Shown here in pieces: positions 1 to 9,962 of a DNA stretch of 64,000 nt. The stretch covers positions 124,001-188,000 of the forward strand of contig NZ_JADIVZ010000002.1 of assembly GCF_015319165.1 (NCBI RefSeq), in the 5' to 3' direction. Within the stretch, counting starts at the first letter, position 1. Each line of letters starts with the position of its first letter. The position numbers and the translations under genes are program-made. The notes beneath the pieces were generated by a model. The model worked only from the letters and a program-made list of their open reading frames with translations, ran no database searches and was not told the origin of the DNA. The stretch is from Nocardioides acrostichi (GTDB taxonomy: Bacteria > Actinomycetota > Actinomycetes > Propionibacteriales > Nocardioidaceae).

Positions 1-1167
<1,167 letters not shown>

Positions 1168-1170
1168 CTC

Positions 1171-1238
1171 GCGAGGGGTCGCGAATCGTCCCTCGAGGGG
1201 TCGCGAATCGTGCCTCGAGGGGTCGATTGCGACGCCCG
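1171..1238. repeat. Three tandem 22-bp repeats
   Basis: The core GAGGGGTCGCGAATCGT starts at 1173 and 1195, and a diverged third copy starts at 1217, an exact 22-bp period. The array fills the gap between the carboxylase stop and the ribosome-binding site of the acyl-CoA dehydrogenase. It has no obvious hairpin plus T-tract. Function unknown. Confidence 0.7.
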
Positions 1239-1315
1239 AGGACGACGGACGGCGCCCCCGCCGCGCACATCTCGACACCCGACCCCGCCAGTTCACCGTC
1301 GAACAAGGAGCACGC

Positions 1316-2476
1316 ATGAGCGCATTCGCCGAGTCCGAGGAGCGCCAGGAGCTCCGCAAGCAGGTCGCCAAGCTGGCGTCCGGCTTCGGACGCGAGTACT
1401 TCACCGATCTGGCCCGCAACGGAGGCAAGACCACCGAGCTGTGGATGGCGATCGCGGGCGCCGGCTACCTCGGCATCAACGTCGCGGAGGAGTACGGCGG
1501 CGGGGGCGGGGGCATCGGCGACGTCGCGGCGGTGTGCGAGGAGCTCGCAGCCCAGGGCTGCCCGCTGTTGCTGATGGTGGTCAGCCCCGCGATCTGCGGC
1601 ACCGTGATCGGGCGCTACGGCACCGATGAGCAGAAGCAGAAGTGGCTGCCCGGCATCTGCGACGGCACCGGCACCATGGCGTTCGCGATCACCGAGCCGG
1701 ACGCCGGCACCAACACCCACAACATCACCACCACGGCCCGCCGCGACGGCGACGGCTGGGTGCTGAGGGGTCGCAAGATCTGGATCTCGGGGGTCGACGA
1801 GGCGCAGAACGTGCTCGTGGTCGCACGCACCGAGGACGAGAAGACCGGCAAGCTCAAGCCCTGCCTCTTCGTGGTGCCCACCGATGCCGACGGGTTCGAG
1901 TTCAATGCGATCCCGATGGAGCTGGTCAGCCCCGAGAAGCAGTTCCAGGTGTTCATCGACGACGTCCGGCTGCCGGCCGACGCGCTGGTGGGCGACGAGA
2001 ACGGCGGCCTGGCGCAGCTGTTCGCCGGGCTGAACCCCGAGCGGATCATGGCGGCGTCCTTCAACACCGGTCTGGCCCGCTACGCCCTCGACCGCGCGGT
2101 GGCGTACGCGAAGGAGCGCGAGGTGTTCAACGGACCCATCGGCTCCCACCAGGCCATCGCGCACCCGCTCGCGCAGAGCCACATCGAGATCGAGATGGCG
2201 CGCCTGATGACGCAGAAGGCCGCAGCCCTTTACGACGCCGGTGACGAGATGGCCGCGGGTGAGGCGGCCAACATGGCGAAGTACGCCTCCGCCGAGGCCG
2301 CCTGTGACGCCGCCGACCGCGCCGTGCAGACGCATGGCGGGTTCGGGGCCTCCCAGGAGTACGGCGTGGCCAGCCTGCTCGTCGCTGCCCGCGTGGGGCG
2401 GATCGCGCCGGTCAGCCGCGAGATGATCCTCAACTTCGTCTCGATGCACTCCCTGGGCCTGCCGAAGTCCTACTGA
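1316..2476 (+). CDS. Acyl-CoA dehydrogenase
   Basis: A 386-residue FAD flavoenzyme that introduces a 2,3-double bond into an acyl-CoA thioester. The fold markers are in order: an N-terminal helical domain, the middle beta domain with AFAITEPDAGTN and the W-I-S-G flavin-contact segment, and the C-terminal helices with THGGFG near the end. A glutamate in LNPERIMAA (residue 242) sits where isovaleryl-CoA dehydrogenases keep their catalytic base. An AAGGAG-type Shine-Dalgarno lies 6-10 nt before ATG 1316. It directly follows a biotin-dependent carboxylase alpha subunit, as in leucine or branched-chain acyl degradation loci. Isovaleryl-CoA or another short branched acyl-CoA is therefore the favoured substrate, but specificity cannot be read from sequence alone. 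Confidence 0.9.
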   Translation: MSAFAESEERQELRKQVAKLASGFGREYFTDLARNGGKTTELWMAIAGAGYLGINVAEEYGGGGGGIGDVAAVCEELAAQGCPLLLMVVSPAICGTVIGRYGTDEQKQKWLPGICDGTGTMAFAITEPDAGTNTHNITTTARRDGDGWVLRGRKIWISGVDEAQNVLVVARTEDEKTGKLKPCLFVVPTDADGFEFNAIPMELVSPEKQFQVFIDDVRLPADALVGDENGGLAQLFAGLNPERIMAASFNTGLARYALDRAVAYAKEREVFNGPIGSHQAIAHPLAQSHIEIEMARLMTQKAAALYDAGDEMAAGEAANMAKYASAEAACDAADRAVQTHGGFGASQEYGVASLLVAARVGRIAPVSREMILNFVSMHSLGLPKSY

Positions 2477-2542
2477 CGTCGGGTAGGTCTCCCGGACGCC
2501 GCGCCGCGAACGGCCAGCGGCAGGAAGACACGGCTCGACCGA

Positions 2543-2558
2543 TACCGTGGGGTCCGTG
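2543..2558 (+). promoter_or_regulatory. Leaderless promoter -10 (TACCGT) for the BrkB-like gene
   Basis: TACCGT at 2543-2548 is followed after exactly 7 nt by GTG 2556, the geometry of actinobacterial leaderless transcripts, and there is no Shine-Dalgarno. This decides the start: the in-frame GTG at 2547 lies inside the -10 box and would not be transcribed. No clear -35 is visible. Confidence 0.55.
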
Positions 2559-3629
2559 GCAGGGGTCGTGGAAGGTGTCGACCACTTCCAGCGACGCCAC
2601 AAGGTGATCTCGGTGCCGTTGTCGGTGATCTACAAGTTCGTCGACGACCAAGGCCCCTATCTGGCCGCCATCATCACCTACTACGGGTTCATCGCAATCT
2701 TCCCGCTGCTGCTCCTGGCGACCTCCATCCTCGGCTTCCTGCTCCAGGGCAACGGTGAGCTCCAGAACCAGGTGCTCAACTCGGCGCTGAGCCAGTTCCC
2801 GATCATCGGCGACGAGCTCGGTCGGCCCCAGGGCCTCCAGGGGTCGCGGACGGCGGTCGTCGTCGGCACGGTGACCGCGCTCTACGGTTCGCTGGGGTTG
2901 GGGCAGGCGCTCCAGAACGCGATGAACACCGCCTGGTCGGTGCCGCGCAACTCCCGCCCCAACCCGTTCCTGCTGCGGTTGAAGAGCCTCGCGCTCCTCG
3001 TCTCGGCGGGAGCGGCCGTGCTGGCGGTGTCGGTGTTCTCCGCGCTCGGCTCCGACACCGAGGTGTTCGGTCCGCGGCTCGACGGCACCCTGCGCTGGGG
3101 CATCCGCTTGGTCACGGTGCTGCTGATCGGGGCCGGTCTCACGTTCCTCTTCCGGCTTGCCGCCGCGCGACGTCTGACCTGGCGCCAGGCCGCGCCGGGG
3201 GCGATCTCGGTGGCCATCATGTGGCAGGCGCTCCAGGTGATCGGAACGCTCTACGTCACCCGCGTCATCACCGAGACCGAGGGCACGATGAACGGCACCT
3301 ACGCGCTGGTGCTCGGTCTCATCGGCATCATCTACGTCGCGGCCTTCATGGGTGTGCTCGGCATGGAGATCAACGTGGTGCTGGCCCGCCGGCTGTGGCC
3401 GCGCGCGCTGCTCACGCCGTTCACGGACAAGGTCGATCTCACCGAGGCCGACAAGCGGGCCTACACCTATTACGCGCGCATGCAGCGGCACAAGGGATTC
3501 GAGACCGTCGACGTCGTGTTCGACGACCGCCACGACGGGGCACCCGCGGACCCCGTGGCCGAGCGCAACGAGCCGCCCACGACGTCCATCTTCGCGATGG
3601 ACCCCATCCCGGAGGACAACCCGCGATGA
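2556..3629 (+). CDS. YihY/virulence factor BrkB family membrane protein
   Basis: A 357-residue polytopic membrane protein with about six hydrophobic segments. The conserved start of the family is visible in the DQGPYLAAIITYYGFIAIFP region, with further segments around ALYGSLGLGQALQNAMNTAW and IGIIYVAAFMGVLGMEINVV. The last 70 residues are charged and presumably cytoplasmic. The family is found at the inner membrane; its molecular function is not established, and early assignment as a ribonuclease was wrong. Its stop overlaps the start of the tyrosine phosphatase gene by 4 nt (ATGA), so the two are translationally coupled. Start chosen at GTG 2556 from the leaderless promoter spacing. Confidence 0.88.
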   Translation: MAGVVEGVDHFQRRHKVISVPLSVIYKFVDDQGPYLAAIITYYGFIAIFPLLLLATSILGFLLQGNGELQNQVLNSALSQFPIIGDELGRPQGLQGSRTAVVVGTVTALYGSLGLGQALQNAMNTAWSVPRNSRPNPFLLRLKSLALLVSAGAAVLAVSVFSALGSDTEVFGPRLDGTLRWGIRLVTVLLIGAGLTFLFRLAAARRLTWRQAAPGAISVAIMWQALQVIGTLYVTRVITETEGTMNGTYALVLGLIGIIYVAAFMGVLGMEINVVLARRLWPRALLTPFTDKVDLTEADKRAYTYYARMQRHKGFETVDVVFDDRHDGAPADPVAERNEPPTTSIFAMDPIPEDNPR

Positions 3630-4405
3630 CCACACCGGACGCCGACCAGGTCGACGAGGGCTCCGAGCTCGTCCGGCTCGCCTCGGCCGACAACTTCCGA
3701 GACGTCGCGGGCGATGGCTATCTGACCGGTGCCGGCGTCGCGCTGCGCACCGGCGTGCTGTTCCGCTCCAACGAGCTCCAGCTCAGCGACGCCGACGCGC
3801 ACCGCATCGCCTCCCTCGGTGTGGTCGACGTGTTCGATCTGCGCGGGGCCGACGAGATCGAGGCCCACCCCGACATCGACGTGCCCGGCGCCACGTGGCA
3901 CCATGTGGAGGTCGCCGGCATCCCGATGCTGCGTGTCGCCGAGCTCGCGTCGCGCGAGGAGGCCGAGCAGGTCATGCGCGCGGTCTATCGCGCGTTCGTC
4001 GAGGCGCCCGGTGCCCGAGCGGCGTACGGCGAACTGCTGCGGCGCATCGCGGACGCCGACGGCGCGCAGCTCTTTCACTGCACCGCCGGCAAGGACCGGA
4101 CCGGCTGGGCCTCGGTGCTGCTGCTCCGGCTCGCCGGGGTGCCGGAGCAGACCGTGCGTGAGGACTACCTGGAGACCAACGCCCACGCCGGCACCCGCGA
4201 GAAGTACGTCGCGATGATCCGCGAGCACCTCGGGGAGGAGAAGGTGCCGGTCTACGAGGCCGTCATGCTGGCCGACCTCGACTACGTCGCGGCGGCCGAC
4301 GCCGCCGTCGTCGAAATGTTCGGCGACCTCGACACCTACGTGCGCGAGGGCCTCGGCGTCGACGACGCCACGCGCGCCCGCGTCGTCGCCCGGTTGCTGC
4401 CCTGA
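3626..4405 (+). CDS. Tyrosine-protein phosphatase (MptpB/SIW14-like)
   Basis: A 259-residue cysteine phosphatase. The P-loop is HCTAGKDRTG with the C-x5-R signature at C152 and R158; the GKDRT variant is typical of the Tyr_phosphatase_2/MptpB branch, which can also accept phosphoinositides. Upstream, NFRDVAGDGY and VDVFDLRGADE are the usual family landmarks (the latter supplies the general-acid region). No signal peptide is seen, although some relatives are exported. ATG 3626 overlaps the BrkB-like stop by 4 nt. The last codons and stop lie inside the left arm of the inverted repeat at 4398-4588. Confidence 0.9.
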   Translation: MTTPDADQVDEGSELVRLASADNFRDVAGDGYLTGAGVALRTGVLFRSNELQLSDADAHRIASLGVVDVFDLRGADEIEAHPDIDVPGATWHHVEVAGIPMLRVAELASREEAEQVMRAVYRAFVEAPGARAAYGELLRRIADADGAQLFHCTAGKDRTGWASVLLLRLAGVPEQTVREDYLETNAHAGTREKYVAMIREHLGEEKVPVYEAVMLADLDYVAAADAAVVEMFGDLDTYVREGLGVDDATRARVVARLLP

Positions 4406-4588
4406 CGGTGGTTGAGCCGGTCGAGGCGCCAGCCGAGGCCGTGTCGAAACCCGGTGAGTCGACCAGCAGCGCCGCTTCGACGGTCATCGGGTTTCGACAC
4501 GCCTCCGCCTTCGGCATCCGGCGGCTCAACCACCGGCGGCTCAACCACCGGCGGCTCAACCACCGGCGGCTCAACCACCGTCAGGGCA
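4398..4588. repeat. Palindromic repeat element with 22-bp perfect terminal inverted repeats
   Basis: Bases 4398-4419 and 4567-4588 are perfect inverted repeats (core GGTGGTTGAGCCG / CGGCTCAACCACC). The arms include the stop codons of both flanking convergent genes (4403-4405 on plus; 4581-4583 on minus). Inside lie a near-perfect second inverted pair, TCGAAACCCGG at 4444 and its complement near 4487, and four consecutive 15-bp copies of GGCGGCTCAACCACC at the right end. The same modules recur at 8003-8350 and partly at 17,720-17,765. It may also act as a bidirectional transcription terminator. Confidence 0.85.
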
Positions 4589-6710
4589 ACTGCAGGAGAC
4601 GGCCGAGTTCGGGGCCGACCTCGGCAGCCCACGTGGCACTGACGTGCTGGCCGTCGTGGTAGGTGACCGCGTGATCGACCACCATGGGGCATTTGCCGTC
4701 GAGGCAGACCAACTGGTTGAGATCGGCGTAGGCGACGCCCGCACTCTGCGCGGCACGCTTCGTCGCCTCCATGAAGGCGAGGCTGTCCGGGTCGACCTCG
4801 GTCGTGCAGTCGGCCATGGTCGTGCCCTGCCGGCCGACACACGCTGCCGGGTCGCGGCGCAGGTAGCTGACGTCGCCGGCGACGACCACGCGGGGTGCGA
4901 TCTCGGTGAGGTCGCGGGCCCGTTGGGCGACGGCCTCGGTCCAGACCTCCTCGCGGGTGCTCCCGGGCGGCACGATCACCCCCGGCGGCGGCGCGCGCGA
5001 GGTCATGACCACGAGGTCGGGGTCGAGCCTGCGGATCTGTTCCAGCGCCCACGAGCGCCAGTCGTAGCAGGCCTGGTACGGAGGGTCGCCCGGTTGCGAG
5101 AGGTTCTTCAGTGGCACATCGGCGGGAGGGCAGCCGTACTTGATGATCGGCACCACCTCGAACCCGGCCTTCTCGGCCTCGGCGAGCACCCCGGGTAACC
5201 ACATCTGCATGTGGCTGTCGCCGAGGAGCACCACGAGGGTGTCGCTGCTCGTGTCGCCCATCGGGCAGATCTTCGCGGTCGACTGCTCGTCGAGGGCGGT
5301 GCACTGCTGCGGGTACGCCGGCCGGTCGGCGTCGAGGTCGGTCAGGTCGTTCTCGATCGGGAACGGGATCGGCCCGCCGACGGTCGCGCGATCGAGCGAG
5401 GCGGCGATGAGGTCGTGCACCCGGTCGCCCGTGCGCTGCGCGCGCTCGTCGGGCGGCACGCTGGAGGGGTCGAAGGACGCCGCCGAGGCGGTGCGGTCGG
5501 CGACCACGCCGTCGCGGTGCCGCGCGCTCCAGGCGATCGTGCCGAGCACCAGCGCGACGGCCACCGGCCACAGCACCAGGGCCCGCGGCGTGGTGGACCA
5601 GAGCCGGCGAGGCGTGCGGAACGGTGCCTCGACCACGTGGTAGCTCGCGGCGGCCAGGGCGATGGAGATCGCGATGAGCACGATGACCTGCGCCACGAAC
5701 GGCCCGGGTACGTGGCGCGTTCCGAGCACGATCACCGGCCAGTGCCAGAGGTACAGCGAGTAGGAGATGTCGCCGACCCAGGTGACCGGCCGCAGCGTGA
5801 GCGCGCGCGCGGCCCCCACGGCACGGCCGTCGGCTCCGGCAGCCAGGATCGCGGCCGTGCCGAGCACGGGCAGCAGGGCCTGCCAGCCGGGGAACGGCGT
5901 CTGCGGGCCGTAGGCCACCGCTGCGACGACGATCGCGACCGCGCCGAGGGGCGCCAGCACCAGTCGGGCGGCGTCCGGCAGCCGCATGAGGCGCTGGGCG
6001 AAGAGGGCGAGGAGGGTGCCGGTGGCGAGCTCCCATGCGCGCGCGGGTGTGGAGAAGTAGGCGGCGATGGCGTCGTGCCCGGTGAGCACGACGGACCAGA
6101 CCAACGAGAGCGCCCACGCCACGGCGACGATCAGGGTCACCACGCGCAGCGTGCGCAGCCCCCGCACCCGGACGGCGAGCAGCCCCACGAGCGCCAGGGT
6201 CGCCGGCCACACCAGGTAGAACTGCTCCTCGACTGCCAGCGACCAGAAGTGCTGCACCGGCGATGGCGGAGCATCGGCGCCGAAGTAGTCGGTGCCGACC
6301 CGGGCGAAGTGGATGTTGGCGGCAAAGAGCGTCGACCACAGCACGTCGTGCGCGACCTCGGCCGACCTGGCCAGTGGTAGCCGCAGCGCCGAGGCCACCG
6401 TGACGAGCGCCAGCACCACGGTGGCCGCGGGCAGGATCCGCCGGGCCCGGCGCGCGTAGAACGCGCCGATGCGCACCCGGCCGGTGGTGCCGAGCTCACG
6501 CAGCAGCAGCGAGCTGATCAGGTAGCCCGACACCACGAAGAACACGTCGACGCCGACGAACCCGCCCGGCAGCCACGAGACACCGACGTGGTCGAGCACC
6601 ACCAGCCCGACTGCCAGCGCCCGCAGTCCTTGGACGTCGGCTCGTTGCGGCAGCCGCGGAGGGGACGACTCACCGGTCGGGGCGGTGGGAGCGTCGGACA
6701 CGGCGCCCAT
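4581..6710 (-). CDS. SGNH-type O-acyltransferase (acyltransferase-3 membrane domain + SGNH domain)
   Basis: A 709-residue two-domain protein. Residues about 25-390 form a polytopic acyltransferase-3 domain beginning RADVQGLRALAVGLVVLDHV, with FFVVSGYLISSLLL and the FYARRARRILPA segment typical of OafB-like enzymes. After a linker, residues about 480-709 form a periplasmic/extracellular SGNH domain with LLGDSHMQMW (catalytic Ser499) and the D686-x-x-H689 pair near the C-terminus. Such proteins move acetyl or other acyl groups across the membrane and attach them to cell-wall glycans, teichoic-acid-like polymers or lipooligosaccharides. The acceptor cannot be inferred. It is convergent with the phosphatase gene and ends within the palindromic element. 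Confidence 0.9.
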   Translation of the reverse strand: MGAVSDAPTAPTGESSPPRLPQRADVQGLRALAVGLVVLDHVGVSWLPGGFVGVDVFFVVSGYLISSLLLRELGTTGRVRIGAFYARRARRILPAATVVLALVTVASALRLPLARSAEVAHDVLWSTLFAANIHFARVGTDYFGADAPPSPVQHFWSLAVEEQFYLVWPATLALVGLLAVRVRGLRTLRVVTLIVAVAWALSLVWSVVLTGHDAIAAYFSTPARAWELATGTLLALFAQRLMRLPDAARLVLAPLGAVAIVVAAVAYGPQTPFPGWQALLPVLGTAAILAAGADGRAVGAARALTLRPVTWVGDISYSLYLWHWPVIVLGTRHVPGPFVAQVIVLIAISIALAAASYHVVEAPFRTPRRLWSTTPRALVLWPVAVALVLGTIAWSARHRDGVVADRTASAASFDPSSVPPDERAQRTGDRVHDLIAASLDRATVGGPIPFPIENDLTDLDADRPAYPQQCTALDEQSTAKICPMGDTSSDTLVVLLGDSHMQMWLPGVLAEAEKAGFEVVPIIKYGCPPADVPLKNLSQPGDPPYQACYDWRSWALEQIRRLDPDLVVMTSRAPPPGVIVPPGSTREEVWTEAVAQRARDLTEIAPRVVVAGDVSYLRRDPAACVGRQGTTMADCTTEVDPDSLAFMEATKRAAQSAGVAYADLNQLVCLDGKCPMVVDHAVTYHDGQHVSATWAAEVGPELGRLLQLP

Positions 6711-6805
6711 GGTGGCACGCGCTGTGGCCCATCTCGGGGAGGCCGGTTCTCGGATCGTGACCGTCGGGACTCCCGCTGTTCACACAACTGCGGGAGGGTG
6801 CGGCC

Positions 6806-7993
6806 ATGACCCTCACTCTCGGGAGGGTGCGCGCGCCTGCGCCTGCCCTCGTCATCTCCCTTCTCTCCCTCCTGCTCGGCGTCGGCCTGCTGGCGCCGCC
6901 GACCGCGCAGGCCGCCGGCGAGCTCACCGTCGCCCAGGCGATCTCGACCCAGGACGGCGCCAGCCACACCGTGCGCGGGTACGTCGTGGGCCAGCCCACG
7001 GCCACCGACACCGTGGTCACCTCGGACTTTCCGAACGACTACGCGCTGGCCATCGCCGACTCCGCGGGCGAGACGGGCACGTCGCAGATGCTCTACGTGC
7101 AGATCCCATCGGCGTCGCGCTCGACCTGGGGCCTGCGGAGCAACCCCGACCTGTTGGGGCAGCAGATCGACGTGACCGGCCAGCTGGCGGCCTACTTCTC
7201 CCACCCGGGGCTGAAGAACGCCTCTGCGTTCGCCCTCACCGGCAGTTCCGACGACACCGGTGGCACGGGCGGCGGCACCGGTGGCACCGGTGGCGACAGC
7301 AGCTACGACTCCACCTACTACGCGAACGCGATGGGCAAGACCGGCGCGGCGCTGAAGTCGTCGCTGCACACGATCATCAGCGACCAGACCGTGCTCAGCT
7401 ACAGCGAGGTGTGGACCGCGCTGAAGGACACCGACGAGGATCCGAACAACGCGAGCAACGTCATCGAGCTCTACTCCGGCACCTCGATCGCCAAGTCGAT
7501 GAACGGCGGCGCGGTGGGCGACTGGAACCGTGAGCACGTGTGGGCCAAGAGCCACGGCGACTTCGGCACGACCAACGGCCCGGGCACCGACATCCAGCAC
7601 CTGCGTCCGGCCGACGTGCAGGTCAACGGCACCCGCAGCAACCTCGACTTCGACGAGGGCGGCTCGGCCGTCAGCGGCTGCTCGGGCTGCTTCTACGACG
7701 CCGACTCCTTCGAGCCGCCGGACCGGGTCAAGGGCGACGTCGCCCGGATGATCTTCTACATGGCGGTGCGCTATGAGGGCGACGACGGCTTCCCCGACCT
7801 CGAGCCCGACGAGAGCACGGACAACGGCACCAGCCCGTTCATGGGGCGGCTCTCCGTGCTGGAGCAGTGGAACGACGAGGATCCACCGGACGCGTTCGAG
7901 CACGCTCGCAACGACAAGATCTACGAGAACTGGCAGGGCAACCGCAACCCGTTCATCGACCACCCCGAGTGGGTCGACGCGATCTACAACTGA
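6806..7993 (+). CDS. Secreted EndA/NucM-type endonuclease with N-terminal OB-like (DUF6359) domain
   Basis: A 395-residue exported nuclease. Residues 1-36 are a Sec signal peptide ending TAQAA. Residues about 37-148 match the DUF6359/OB-like region (VRGYVVGQPTATDT). A Gly-Thr-rich linker (GGTGGGTGGTGG) follows, and the rest is an endonuclease I (NucM) domain with the beta-beta-metal marker REHVWAKSHGDFG, then TDIQHLRPADV and NGTRSNLDFDEG. These enzymes cut DNA and RNA non-specifically in the environment, typically for nutrient scavenging or biofilm DNA removal. A GGGAGG Shine-Dalgarno sits 7-8 nt before ATG 6806. The gene is divergent from the acyltransferase gene. Confidence 0.9.
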   Translation: MTLTLGRVRAPAPALVISLLSLLLGVGLLAPPTAQAAGELTVAQAISTQDGASHTVRGYVVGQPTATDTVVTSDFPNDYALAIADSAGETGTSQMLYVQIPSASRSTWGLRSNPDLLGQQIDVTGQLAAYFSHPGLKNASAFALTGSSDDTGGTGGGTGGTGGDSSYDSTYYANAMGKTGAALKSSLHTIISDQTVLSYSEVWTALKDTDEDPNNASNVIELYSGTSIAKSMNGGAVGDWNREHVWAKSHGDFGTTNGPGTDIQHLRPADVQVNGTRSNLDFDEGGSAVSGCSGCFYDADSFEPPDRVKGDVARMIFYMAVRYEGDDGFPDLEPDESTDNGTSPFMGRLSVLEQWNDEDPPDAFEHARNDKIYENWQGNRNPFIDHPEWVDAIYN

Positions 7994-8352
7994 TCCGTCC
8001 AGTGGTTGAGCCGGGCAAGGCGCCAGGCGAGTCCGTCCCGGACCGGTGGTTGAGCCGGGCGAGGCGCTAGCCGAGTCCGTCCCGGACCGGTGGTTGAGCC
8101 GGGCGAGGCGCTAGCCGAGTCCCGTGTCGAAACCCGGTGAGGTGTCAAGCAGCCTTGCTTTCATAGTTGCCGGGTTTCGACGCGCTCGTCGCTGGCGCTC
8201 CTCACGGCTCAACCACCGGCGGGGGCGCTCGTCGCTGGCGCTCCTCACGGCTCAACCACCGGCGGACGCGCTCGCCGGGTTTCGACGCGCCTCCGCCTTC
8301 GGCATCCGGCGGCTCAACCACCGGTGGACGCTCCTCGCGGCTCAACCGCCGG
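7994..8352. repeat. Non-coding 359-bp spacer filled by repeats: three 44-bp tandem copies and an inverted complement
   Basis: The motif TGGTTGAGCC starts at 8003, 8047 and 8091, an exact 44-bp period. It is followed by TCGAAACCCGG (8127-8137) and its exact complement CCGGGTTTCGA (8170-8180), then several CGGCTCAACCACC copies running up to the DUF1295 stop. The overall order (outer GGTTGAGCC, inner TCGAAACCC, then both complements) is that of the 4398-4588 element, so this is an expanded copy. I see no gene in the spacer. Confidence 0.85.
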
Positions 8353-9159
8353 CTAGCGGCGCGGGGGCCGGGGCACGAACATCGGCACCCGGGCGGCGTA
8401 GGAGTCCCACCCGTCGCGCTGCGACATCGTCTTCTCCAGCAGCTTGGCGCCGGTGACGTTGCGCAGGAACACCGTCATGACGATGGGGCAGGGCAAGGTG
8501 AGCAGGCCGGGAAGCCAGCCGGCGGCCAGGGCCGAGGTGACCCACAGACCCCACCACACGAGCGCGTCGCCGAAGTAGTTGGGGTGGCGCGTCCAGCCCC
8601 ACAGGCCGCGGTCCATGACGTTCGGCCGCTCGTCGCGAGGCTGCTTCTTGAACTCCCGCAACTGGGCGTCGCCGACCGCCTCGAAGACCAGGCCCGCCGA
8701 CCACACCAGCACGCCGAGCACGGCGACCCACCACCACGCCGTGCCGAGCACCGCACCGACCGCCACGGGCACGGCCACGAACCACTGCGCCAGGCCCTGC
8801 ACGAGGAACACGCGCTTGACCGCGGTGGCCAAGCCGACCTCCCGCAGCGAGCCGCCCAGCAGCTCGGCGTAGCGCGGATCCTCCTGGCCGCCGTGCTCGC
8901 CCAGTGCCCGCGAGCGCACGTGCCACGCCAGCCGACCGCCCCACGCCAGCACCAAGGCGGCGACCAGCCAGCGCCGGGCGTCGCTGTCGGCGTCGAGGCC
9001 GCCCACACCAGCGGTGACCAGGCCGACCACCACGAACCCGAGCCCCCAGGCGACGTCGACGACCGCCACCACGCCGAGTTGACGCGCCCGCAGCGCGGCC
9101 GCCGTCATCGTCGCGGCCGCACAGACCAGGGCTACCAGCAGGATCCACACGATGCTCAC
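8353..9159 (-). CDS. DUF1295 family membrane protein (steroid 5-alpha-reductase-like)
   Basis: A 268-residue polytopic protein of the DUF1295/5-alpha-reductase/ICMT fold. The C-terminal signature WGWTRHPNYFGDALVWWGLW is diagnostic, and N-terminal VVDVAWGLGFVVVG is also typical. The mycobacterial homologue (Rv0446c) sits beside sigK, and here the rest of a sigK-type operon lies 1.1 kb away on the same strand, so a role in modifying fatty acyl chains together with the CFA-like enzymes is plausible but unproven. Start chosen at GTG 9159, because GGGGAGG at 9169-9175 gives 9-nt spacing, whereas ATG 9168 abuts the same Shine-Dalgarno. Confidence 0.85.
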   Translation of the reverse strand: MSIVWILLVALVCAAATMTAAALRARQLGVVAVVDVAWGLGFVVVGLVTAGVGGLDADSDARRWLVAALVLAWGGRLAWHVRSRALGEHGGQEDPRYAELLGGSLREVGLATAVKRVFLVQGLAQWFVAVPVAVGAVLGTAWWWVAVLGVLVWSAGLVFEAVGDAQLREFKKQPRDERPNVMDRGLWGWTRHPNYFGDALVWWGLWVTSALAAGWLPGLLTLPCPIVMTVFLRNVTGAKLLEKTMSQRDGWDSYAARVPMFVPRPPRR

Positions 9160-9260
9160 GCCCGCCATCCTCCCCGGTCGTGGCCCACGGCTGTCCACCC
9201 CTGCGCCGACACTGTGCGTCCAATCCCGGCCGCGCCCCCTGGCACGGGCATGATGCCCAG

Positions 9261-9962
9261 GTGGGCTTCTTCGACTTTCTAGACGACCTACCGCGCTATG
9301 CGGAGAAGAAGCTGGCGATCAACCGCCTCAACACGCGCCACGACCTGATCGTGACCCCGTTCGCCGAGGAACTGAGCGACGCTCGGGTACTCGACCTCGC
9401 GGCACACGACGGGCGCTGGTCCTATGCGTTGGCCGCCGCCGGCGCGCGCGAGGTGGTGGGCGTCGAGGCGAGGGCCGACATGGCCGCGCAGTTCGCCGAC
9501 TACCCCGAGGGGGCGGTCAAGCAGCGCGTGAGCCAGATCGTCGGCGACATGTACGACGTGCTGCCGACCCTGCGCGATCAGACCTTCGACGTCGTGGCGG
9601 TGTACGGCGTCTTCTACCACGTCATGGACCACTACCGACTGCTGCGGATGATCCGTGACCTCTCCCCGAGGCTGGTCATCGTCGACAGCGAGTTCGCGCT
9701 CGCGCCCGAGCCGGTCATCCGGATCGCCCGGGAGGATCCCGAGGTGCACCTCAACACGATCGAGCGCGCGGAGTCCGGCGGCAGCCCGATCGGCGTCCCG
9801 AGCTTCTCGGCGATGGAGCTGATGGCCGAATCGCTCGGCTGGAGCACGGAGTGGACCGACTGGCAGCGGGTACCGCGGCGCAAGCGGGGCGGGCTGAAGT
9901 CCTACTACCGCGAGCCCCCGGCCTGGAAGCGTCGCGGTACCTGCGCCCTGCGCCCCGCGTGA
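9261..9962 (+). CDS. Class I SAM-dependent methyltransferase
   Basis: A 233-residue methyltransferase with a Rossmann-type core. Motif I is degenerate, VLDLAAHDGRWSYALAAAG (residues about 43-61), lacking the usual G-x-G-x-G; it is followed by the acidic strand VVGVEARADM and a FDVVAVYGVFYHVMDHY loop. The substrate is unknown. Start chosen at GTG 9261 because the protein-like sequence begins there (GFFDFLDDLPRYAEKK). No good Shine-Dalgarno precedes it; CATGAT lies 6 nt upstream and could be a weak leaderless -10. It is divergent from the DUF1295 gene and lies between it and the sigK-type operon. Confidence 0.75.
   Translation: MGFFDFLDDLPRYAEKKLAINRLNTRHDLIVTPFAEELSDARVLDLAAHDGRWSYALAAAGAREVVGVEARADMAAQFADYPEGAVKQRVSQIVGDMYDVLPTLRDQTFDVVAVYGVFYHVMDHYRLLRMIRDLSPRLVIVDSEFALAPEPVIRIAREDPEVHLNTIERAESGGSPIGVPSFSAMELMAESLGWSTEWTDWQRVPRRKRGGLKSYYREPPAWKRRGTCALRPA

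Noticed and set aside
8003..8134. Three regularly spaced 44-bp repeats resembling a CRISPR array
   Set aside because: The units are directly tandem without unique spacers and lie in a palindromic repeat element; no cas genes are present.
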